Source of the DNA: Strobilurus pachycystidiatus
Taxonomy: Eukaryota > Basidiomycota > Agaricomycetes > Agaricales > Physalacriaceae
Direction of reading: 5' to 3'
Assembly (NCBI GenBank): GCA_019915135.1
Contig: JAHLMK010000009.1
Span: 1,364,001-1,428,000, forward strand
DNA length: 64,000 bases
Position 1 is the first letter of the stretch. Each line of letters begins with the position of its first letter. Shown here one piece after another: positions 57,001-64,000 of this stretch. The position numbers were made by a program, and so were the translations under genes. Under the pieces are notes generated by a model. That model did not search any database, was not told the origin of the DNA, and was given only the letters and a program-made list of their open reading frames with translations.

Positions 57001-58423
57001 ACATCCCATCTGACGCTTTTGCACTGAACAAGGCCTTCCCAGACTTCTTCACAACGCCTTCTCTTCCGCCAAACTCGGTATAGCAACCCGCCCGGTCTAG
57101 CTGACTGACGGATATCAGGTCAGACGCCAGTGTTGGTGCATGGAGTGCATTTTTGAAGGTGACAGTGACCCAACGTCCGTCGCTGAGGATTTTTCGAGTT
57201 ACTGACCCGCTTCCCTGGATAGGGAAACCGCCGCTTGACATCGCCGACTGGCCATACGTTACGGGCATTGACTGGTAGTTGGTGAACCCGCCTTGGTGTC
57301 GGAAGAAGTTGTCGGTAGCACCGGAGTCAAGTGGTACGCGGTCGGTGTTGCTGTATCCAACCGGATGGCTGACGGTTGCGAACGCAGCAGATACGTCGAC
57401 TTTATCGAGGAGATAATCAACTCCTTCCGGCAGGACGTCCTCAATGACTATGGCGTCCTCATCCTCAACGTCCTCGATTGACACTGGACACTCGTACTGG
57501 ACCTCGATACCACAAGGCTCATCCGCCCAGTCAAAACCACTCGACCACGGCGTAGATGCCATCAGCGCGTAGTGAGGTGCGTACGCAAATTGCGCTGACG
57601 GTACCGCCGCTGAACTACTGTTTCTGGCTCCAAAATTTGGAGGGAACTGACCCTCCTTTCCTCCCCCAGGCCAGTAACAGTCCCGAAGCCAATGGCTGCT
57701 CTTATTCCTCGCTTTGCAGTTCGGATTAGAACAGTGGCGACTCGATGTTGCGCTATAGGCGTGGCCGCCGGCGTTCTTAGCGGTCCTCGCTCGGATGGCG
57801 AGGAGGGTTAGGCCGTGGGATGTGACTAGAGCGAGTGCGTCGGTAAGATTGTGAGTGTAGAGGGCTCCGATGAACGACGTCCATTCTGATGTGGGTGGCA
57901 GGGACCGGATGAGGACTCCTTTGAAGTCTTTGTCTGTCATGCCCTTCCCGAGCTCCTGCAAGCGATGGCGACGGTCTCGGAGCGCGGTAAGGTGAGCTGC
58001 TATTGCTTCTTTTGACGAATCATCGACCATGACAGTTTCATTGAGCTCCCGTTCGGCCAACGATATTGCGGCATCACTCTGTGGCGCACAGGTCTCGATG
58101 ATCGATTCCCAGCACTTCTGCGCCGACCCGGTACGGTCTGCGCCGGCACCGACGGGGTTTATCAGGCTATTGACGATAACAGAGCGAGCGACACCATCTC
58201 TGTACAGGTATTCTTCGAGGGATGGGTTCAGGGAGTATACTGGGGTGTCGGTCGCCGACGTTGTCCCGGTCGCGGTAGGTCGCTGGATCTTTCCGGTGAT
58301 GTATCCCTGCAATCCTTTCCCGGTGAGGCACTCTTCGGCCTGTATCACCCACGTATAGAAGTTTGATTTATCCTCTAACAGGTGTTGGGTGGCGGTGAGT
58401 CCGGTTGAGTTAATGACGGACAT
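54098..58423 (-). CDS. Copia Gag-Pol polyprotein
   Basis: A single uninterrupted ORF of 1,441 residues from the ATG at 58423. Gag with a UBN2-type region (KCWESIIETCAPQS, LQELGKGMTDKDFKGVLIRS) and a zinc-knuckle-like CSNPNCKARNKSSHWLRDC near residue 230-250. Protease PLDSGATDNFF near 365. Integrase HHCC (HRRLAHGSPDTIKEM ... CVDCILARQ) and core acids in VAFDLWGPS, VRTDNAFSS and NGLAERAIRQL. RT with LVGKGFTQQLGVDYTDTWA, WQIDFVAAYLNS and the catalytic box ATYTDDVWG (YTDDV). RNase H YVDASYGDCQDTRRSTSG and STVEAEYVSLS. No frameshift is needed between gag and pol. All catalytic residues that I can check are present, so the element may be active. Confidence 0.96.
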   Translation of the reverse strand: MSVINSTGLTATQHLLEDKSNFYTWVIQAEECLTGKGLQGYITGKIQRPTATGTTSATDTPVYSLNPSLEEYLYRDGVARSVIVNSLINPVGAGADRTGSAQKCWESIIETCAPQSDAAISLAERELNETVMVDDSSKEAIAAHLTALRDRRHRLQELGKGMTDKDFKGVLIRSLPPTSEWTSFIGALYTHNLTDALALVTSHGLTLLAIRARTAKNAGGHAYSATSSRHCSNPNCKARNKSSHWLRDCYWPGGGKEGQFPPNFGARNSSSAAVPSAQFAYAPHYALMASTPWSSGFDWADEPCGIEVQYECPVSIEDVEDEDAIVIEDVLPEGVDYLLDKVDVSAAFATVSHPVGYSNTDRVPLDSGATDNFFRHQGGFTNYQSMPVTYGQSAMSSGGFPIQGSGSVTRKILSDGRWVTVTFKNALHAPTLASDLISVSQLDRAGCYTEFGGREGVVKKSGKALFSAKASDGMYIVQMQPLPAAMLSTSSPTSLCQWHRRLAHGSPDTIKEMADKSLVDGLTITSRDIPGQCVDCILARQTRRPYDKPTDPDVDVLEEVAFDLWGPSRDATKTGNLYYMAIVDSGSGTKWPEFLRDKSDSSTIPAFERFRVMAEAQTGKRVRKVRTDNAFSSKAWEDYFAKHDILHVTTTPYSSAQNGLAERAIRQLTDDMRANLRDSGLPPEYWAYAVAHGAYTRNYMPSGRHPGRIPLAIFTKKRQDVSHLRVFGSRGWALVPTINGRQIDGGDKVDDRGVECTFLGYAPGSGNYILEDKQGRIIDARNVRFEEGVPHRTLESDDIDFTPVGINPQDQGDASVVDSRDGGVNPPEPATAPPRSSVQTGRVTVPVVAEPRRSGRVPQPSRLARENVEFERKENEARNLGEEWASRDPKARVASLDPSSRLTGELDDHLALMATEPGLTRTPRTYSEAVKADEQRWRAAMDVEMEQHREKGTWELGTPPPGTNIMACRWVYDIKLDGDGKPIRDKARLVGKGFTQQLGVDYTDTWAAVSRMESIRMVAAIAASRNLALWQIDFVAAYLNSVPDVDIWMQQPPGYVVEGRESEACLLKKTIYGTMQGAHDWARTLDQGFTSVGYTASKADPCVRVKREDDDFTLTATYTDDVWGASSSVEVGNRRKDELARLWDIKDVGENHRLLGMRVAQDLEKGTISLSQRAYFEEVLERHNLSAITPHSTPLPVGISLDSSMSPSTDAEHAEMANIPFRELLGAVMWCQLATRPDLSFPVSLLSRFQSNPGMAHWRALLHVAGYIKATIDYGIVFSRDAPLKPFGYVDASYGDCQDTRRSTSGQVFVMAGGPVSWSSKRQATVSLSTVEAEYVSLSRGAQQLRWMFAWMEEIGLPQEKPGHLKGDNEGSVSLTKNTHGHHRVKHIDLRVHYIRELVAAKELVVDSIRGTENPADLFTKPLPRDAHYRYLGDLNIVQLG

Positions 58424-58537
58424 TTTCGCGGTGGTGTGGGTGGACAGGGTGTTTGGTATGCGGTATGGCAGTGATAGCGAGTCGTTTGTTCGATGAAAAA
58501 TTTGCTGTGTTATACGTCTTCAAAGTTCGGCGGCTAC

Positions 58538-58550
58538 GGGGCCCATAACC
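58538..58550 (-). promoter_or_regulatory. Candidate copia primer-binding site (initiator tRNA, internal)
   Basis: Next to the 5' LTR the element strand reads GGTTATGGGCCC. It complements GGGCCCATAACC, the anticodon stem-loop of initiator methionine tRNA. Drosophila copia and yeast Ty5 are known to prime from a half tRNA cut in this loop. The reading here is inference from the match. Confidence 0.6.
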
Positions 58551-58879
58551 TAAGAACAGAGAACGAATAAGGAAGAGTTCTCAGACGTGCACAGCGAGAG
58601 CGAGACGACTATATATTAGGAATACTCATACCTAAGAACAGAGAACGAATAAGGAAGAGTTCTACGAGAGAAGTAAGTACGAGTGTCCGTGAATATATAG
58701 TACGGGATGCATACCTCAGACGTGCACAGCGAGAGCGAGACGACTGAGGTATCGTGGAAAATAATCTAGTGTATATATAGGTGCGATCGAGTCTGAGTCA
58801 TAACTATACAGGCGCTACGAGTGGCGCAATGTCCTAATACGGTAAGTAAGATCGTGTGGCGTCCGGATGAACTTCAACA
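58551..58879 (-). repeat. 5' LTR of the copia element
   Basis: 329 bp, identical to 53750-54078 apart from C at 58784. It carries the same duplicated 31-nt blocks. Confidence 0.95.
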
Positions 58880-58884
58880 GATAT

Positions 58885-59338
58885 GAAACCATGACGGTCG
58901 AGAATACTGAACCTCTTGCAACACGCAGTTGAACGTATAGCATGCTTTGTCGATGACATGGCATTGCGTCCGAGTTGTGGGTGGCTGGACTGTCGAGTCA
59001 ACAGACGTCTTAGCCAGCGCAGTCACTGTACGTTGTGTTTACCGATGTACGGCGATTACACTTACCGTTGTGTGTGAGGGCATAACTCGTTCAACTTGTC
59101 TTGATGCGTTGCCTTTGAATCGGAGTTCCGTTAGAGTCAATTCGACGGCCGTCGAACTTTGCGGTTGATGTGAGAGGTTTCGTTGTGTTGTTCGGCTCGC
59201 GACGGTATTATGACGAAGACGAACGCTTCGCGGCAGAGAGATAATTGAAAATGGTAATAATTGATAGTCTATAAGTGTACGCTACTGGCAATGAGAAGGA
59301 ATAGTCTGATTGACGGGGCAGCGCGGGGAGGAAAAACC
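58885..59338. other. Unique spacer between the copia element and repeat copy 2
   Basis: The continuation of the pre-insertion site after GATAT. No gene supported. It ends at the junction GAAAAACC|GTCATG with repeat copy 2. Confidence 0.5.
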
Positions 59339-62300
59339 GTCATGTATGTCAGTCACAGGAAGGAGGATACGACGGGGACTTACCCTGCCTGAACACCCCC
59401 AGCGTGAACTCCACCACCAAAAGCAACACCCCGCCTCCCGGTGCGAGTCGCAGCACTTTTGGTAGGAACCCCTTGTACAGCGCGCCCGCGCCCTCCTCCC
59501 GGAATATCGTCACCAGCGCGGGGTACGTCCAGTTGTACTTGGGCGTCACACCGGGCACTTTGGCCGTCCCTTGTATCCGCGACTTCACCACGTCGAATCT
59601 ACGAGCCATCGTTAACATATGGGCTTGGGGATGGGGTTAAGGATGGGCATACGTACGGCGTATTCACAACGGTCCCCGCGAATCCACCAATAGAGCCGGA
59701 GATGAAGTTATTCATGAGCTGCCCCTGCTGCGTCTCCGCGGGCGGGAGGAGCGAGCGCACTTGGAGCTAGGCACCTTGGCTGTTACTCTCACGTTGCTCA
59801 CGGTACATATATGGTTCACACGTGTAGGTAGGCTACTACAGAACGGGGTGGGTGGCTGGATTGCACCCCCCCCTGCGCGCGCAATATTCGCACACACCCG
59901 CGCGCGGCCCCGCACACATGTGCATGGGTTGCGGTTTTGATTCTGGCGGGGCGCCCCGCCAAAACCGTCGATTTTCAGGAATCGGGCACAAACTTGGGTT
60001 AGGGTTAGGCACTCACAACTGACAGGGATTCGTTCTCCCGGCCCCGTTGGAGCATGCGTGTAGGGTCGCGGTGAAGGTCAGTCTAGTTCTTCAAGAAGTC
60101 CGATTTTTATGCCTGCCCAGACGTTAGAACTGCGGCTAAGCGAGCAGTGAGGGAACTTACTTCAAGGCAAATGTGGCGCATTTTGCTCTGTAAGTGATTT
60201 CTTGTTAGAGTGGTTTGAAGACGGCAGCAGAATGTACTTACATAGCAAATACATCGATTTTTGTCAAAACTGCAAAGTCTGCGTCAGAAAGAACGGCAAT
60301 ATGACGAGAATCAAACTTACTGATCTACTACTCTTTGACAAAATTTCGTGTTAGGTCTTGCACAAGAAACGGATCAAATTGAGACACTGACCGTATCTTA
60401 CACTGAGTGAGCAGACCTGGATTCGGGAGGAGGACCCGAGCTTGGCCTGGATCAGTAAGGGTTAACGGAGATGGTGGCGGAACGATAGCTTGCCAGGATC
60501 AAAACAAGACACGTCAATGATCGTCGCCGTCACGGGACCTATACAAACCTTGTCAGTAACGCATACCACACACATGCATCACAGCGCAGAGGTGGCCAGC
60601 CTCTGAGTTGTGATGCGTGGGTGTAGAGTACGGATAATGGGGGATAGGAGATGGAAGCATACCGGAGTGGACTATCGCAGACTTGGACTTGGTGACGACT
60701 AGCTTGAGCTGGGCTGTCGGAGGGAGTTCACAGGTGTGTGAGGTCGTATGGAGTGGCGAACGGGGCAGGCTTGCAAAATGAGGGTCCGGACAATGAGCTG
60801 TAGCAGTGTATGATGTTGGAGAGCGTGTGGCATAGCACATCTATCCAGGTAAGCTCAGCAGGCAACAAAATGAGTGCAAAAAGCTGGCGGGCTTACCAGA
60901 ACTTGAGGGCCTCCAGGACAGCACGTTTGACATCACTCGTAGTCCCGACCGACGACGATGTCAAGGCATTCTTCAGCTTTGGACGGAGATGAGAACACTG
61001 GAGACGGGAGTACTAAAAGGTGGCTTACCAGCGCTGCGGAAGGATACTGGGGCTTGGGAACAGCACATCATAGTGGAGAGGTGGTGGTAGGTGGAAGAGA
61101 CACTGAAGCAGAGTCACACAGAGTGACTGGAACACTCTGCGCGTAGCAGAATCAACAAGCTCCCGGGGATAGCTTTTGGCGCGTAAACTCACGTGCACCG
61201 CGTCTCGAGTCTAGGCGCAGTCGTTGGAAACCCGTTTACGGCAGTTGCGGCCTTGGCAACAAATGACGCCACGTAACCTCACATTCAGTTCTTCTCTGTT
61301 CAAGTTCAATCTTGCATCGCTCGAGAGAACTCTGTCCAAGCTTCAAAGTCTTGTCAGTTTACTGCTCACAGCACCCGGAGACACACTCTGAGACCACGAA
61401 CTTGTGAACTGCATTTCAAAGCAATATTACTATCGATGTTCCGTGGGCCGGCTCGCGTACCTTGCTATTCTAGGCATTGGAGTGACTTCACCTCAGTGTC
61501 TAGATAGCAAGGTTCCATTTCCAAACTTTTCACATCACTCAATGCGGAATAGTTGGCACTATCTCTCAGTGAAGACGGGATAATGACTGAAGCTCAAGAG
61601 AGGAAGAAAATTGAGAAATACGAGTCGGGCAGGGTCTCAGGGTCTTACACAAGCCAATACTGAGCTCAGGAGACCTGTAGCTGCGTAACGACGCAACAGA
61701 CAACCCTGATACTCACTTACTTCCCGCCATCACTGCGACAACGTTATACGGTCAACCAGCAATCCACAAACGCGACGCCTACATAGTGAGCACAATATTG
61801 CTCTCAAATGGCAAGATGTACTGATCGTTCAGAAGGGAAAGAACGACGCCTCCTGCGTCGTCCCAGAGGAGCTATAAGCTCGAGAGCAGAACGGCGGCTT
61901 CGCCGCCTCTTCCTCGCTACCGGATCGCTCCAAAACACGCAAGCACCTCTGAAGTACGTGTGTTGGACAGTGAAGTGTGAGATCGCTCGCCGCAGGGCTT
62001 TTTTTTCCTGGGAAAAAGTGAGATTTTTTCCCGTTTTCGGAGGTCATTTTTGACTTACTTTTTGAGATTTTGACGTTGTTTTGAACGTCGCTGAAAAACA
62101 GTCAGGGTCGATGCAATATGGTGCGCGTTAGAGAGCGGGAGGCGCGGAGCTGAGAACGCGCTGGGTTAGAGGTGCGCACTGCAACTCCTTCGGAAGATAG
62201 AGCACTTACAGTGAAAGTAGTGTCCGTGGCGCTCAAGCCCGGTCTATCTTTTCAACGGCTACTGAATTCGACGCTTTTTGCGACACCGTGAGGACACGAG

Positions 62301-64000
62301 GTGCACAATGAGTCGTCAGAAATGGTACGTTTACCGTCATATGAAATCATGAACCGTCTGAACTCATCCTAGGTGTGGGATATGCAGACGCCGCCTTTGG
62401 CGGCGGAGCTGGAAGCGTCCACGTTGTGCTAGGCCTCAACAAGCCCTACCCCGGCAGGACAACATCCAGTCCGCCAATTTGAGAAATGAGCAAACATCGG
62501 CGGCTTCGCCGCCTCCGACATGTCCGAGTCCTCCTCGCCACCACACGCAATACATCCTTACCTTCGAGTCATCCGGACCGTATAGCGTGAGATCGCTCGC
62601 CGCAGGGCCTTTTTTTTCTGCGAAAAAAGTCAGATTTTCACGGCATTTTGGAGGCCATTCTCAACTTACATTTCGCAGTCTGGACGTCAGTTCGGAGCTC
62701 ACTGAGAGACAGTCAGGGTCGCAGAAATATCGTGCGCGCTGGATAGTGAGAAGCGCGGCGGTTTGAATGCGCTGGCTTCCAGGTGAGTAGGCTTATTTGT
62801 TCAAGAGGGCCGGAGAGCTCACCACGATTGCAGAGACCGTTCTGAAGACATCGGCGCCCGGTCAAGAATCGTCCAACTCGTAGATTTCCAGATCTTTAAT
62901 CCTCCTCGACGCTTGCCCGCACATCCTTTGTGACCCCACCGACTTCCTGCTCAACCAATTGTTAGTGGCGGCTTTGCCGCCCTTGCCACGCACCGAGAAT
63001 TCAGGGCGCGCTCCAGACCTCCGTTTCCAGGTCGCTACGGCCTCCGTCATCGCAAACTGATGTCGATCTGGATCTGGACGCTGTCGGTCAGCGGAAAATT
63101 CGGTGTGGCCCGAACGAGAGCAGCGAGTACGTACCTCTCCATCCCTGAGTTCCTGGATGACTGGCGCCCATCTTCAGGCAGCTTGGCAAGTCAAGGAAGA
63201 GCGCGATAAATCTAGAGAGCCGCGGCACCGAGCTCGTTGTGCCGAGCATTGAACGTCTCAAGGAGGTGGCGGGGTTCTTGAGATAAGTCAGTGTCAGTTT
63301 CATTTCTACGATGCTGAAGAGCTTACTGTGCACCATGATACGCCAAGCAGTCTGCTCAGAGCTTTGTCCGACCCGCGCAGTCCCCTGAACGTCGTGACGG
63401 ATCAATTCGACCGTGCGCCACATATCACCGAGATTTGTATGTACCTGTTAATCCTTCTTGCTGGAGAGCCTGTCACACAACGTCGTTTTGGACTCGCATA
63501 ACGCACTACGATTGAGTTTCGTCAACGACCGCGCCCGCGGGTAAGATCGCAGAGTCGAAAGTTGGTTAGTTTAGAGGAACTGTGTGAGGATGGGAGCCGC
63601 AGGCGCCTCAAGCGCGGCAGGACAGGAGCCAGTATGTAGAGAGCCGTTAATTAAGCCATTGTATGATGTGTACAATCTCCAATACAATGAAATCTTAGCA
63701 ATCGAAGTTTCTGTCCAAGTGAACAACTGATACTTACCTTTCAAGCGTATACATAAGACCTGTCTGTTGACAGATGACTTGGCCGCCAAGTGGGACACGA
63801 CGGCTGCGAGGCCAGAATGACTATAGAAAGTTAGCAAGGGAGCTACTACATAGCATTGGAATACGTTAGTGAACCCCGAACGCCGGCGATAGATCTGAGC
63901 TCACCATTACACGAGGATCTCGTTTTACGGAAATAGGAATGTCCCAAACATGCCAAGCGAGAAAAATCTTCCATCTGTCACCAGGGCTCAATCGATTTGT
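59339..64000. repeat. Large direct repeat, copy 2 (runs off the window)
   Basis: Matches 45100-49761 in sequence and order: the carrier fragment without its last exon, the hairpins, the internal repeat pair and the minus-strand splice signals. The left flank (58885-59338) is unrelated to that of copy 1. Confidence 0.95.
59384..59766 (-). pseudogene. 2-oxodicarboxylate carrier fragment, copy 2, lacking the last exon
   Basis: Same two exons as in copy 1 (59766-59657 and 59598-59384). The block starts inside the following intron, so the terminal exon coding ALGPPYV is absent here. Non-functional. Confidence 0.85.

Larger units (their letters stand above)
53750..58879 (-). mobile_element. Intact 5.1-kb Ty1/copia LTR retrotransposon
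   Basis: 329-bp LTRs (plus strand TAAGAACAG...CTTCAACA, that is TGTTGAAG...TTA in element orientation) lie at 53750-54078 and 58551-58879, flanked by a 5-bp duplication GATAT (53745-53749, 58880-58884). One LTR mismatch was seen (53983 T, 58784 C). A polypurine tract GTGGGGGAG precedes the 3' LTR and a candidate PBS follows the 5' LTR. The order protease-integrase-RT-RNase H in one ORF defines copia. Confidence 0.96.

Noticed and set aside
1..64000. TET/JBP dioxygenase partner of the KDZ element, CRISPR arrays, rRNA genes
   Set aside because: Looked for the HxD...H dioxygenase pattern, regular spacer arrays and rRNA-like sequence. None seen.

Overview
The window is genomic DNA of a filamentous basidiomycete, most likely an Agaricomycete. 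The evidence is dense 49-60 nt GT-AG introns, a CxC2/KDZ transposase, proteins with the viroplasmin (RNase H1 N-terminal) fold, a MYND/DUF4470 protein, a Ste12-type factor with C-terminal C2H2 fingers, and Ty3/gypsy and Ty1/copia elements. Gene models were built by hand from splice signals, reading phase and family knowledge. No database search was run.

Layout. 1-882: 3' end of a protein-kinase-like gene (+). 1304-5457: KDZ transposase (-), followed by three unassigned minus-strand genes (5671-6494, 6653-7359, 7732-8500). 8604-24996: a 16.4-kb Ty3/gypsy element with two 1,668-bp LTRs differing at one base seen, inserted into a tRNA-like sequence. It carries gag, protease, pol and three extra spliced genes: a cysteine-cluster protein in sense and two unrecognised proteins in antisense. 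25360-33014: small unknown gene, two viroplasmin-domain genes, a large agaric-specific family gene and a TFIIIC subunit. 33948-36498: two secreted hydrolases. 37135-39900: MYND/DUF4470 gene whose long exon is split by a 322-bp MITE-like insertion. 40585-43681: Ste12 homologue (-).

45071-64000: accessory region. A block of at least 4,662 bp (45100-49761) recurs from 59339 to the window end, offset 14,239 bp. It begins inside the 3' end of a 2-oxodicarboxylate carrier fragment. Between the copies lie ORF-poor, intron-dense, divergently oriented stretches and an intact copia element (53750-58879) with a one-mismatch LTR pair.

Housekeeping genes (carrier fragment, TFIIIC subunit, Ste12, hydrolases) sit among recent mobile DNA. 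The most unusual object is the gypsy element: its accessory genes have introns and intact frames, which suggests maintained function rather than passive capture. The second is the large direct repeat, which may be a recent tandem duplication.
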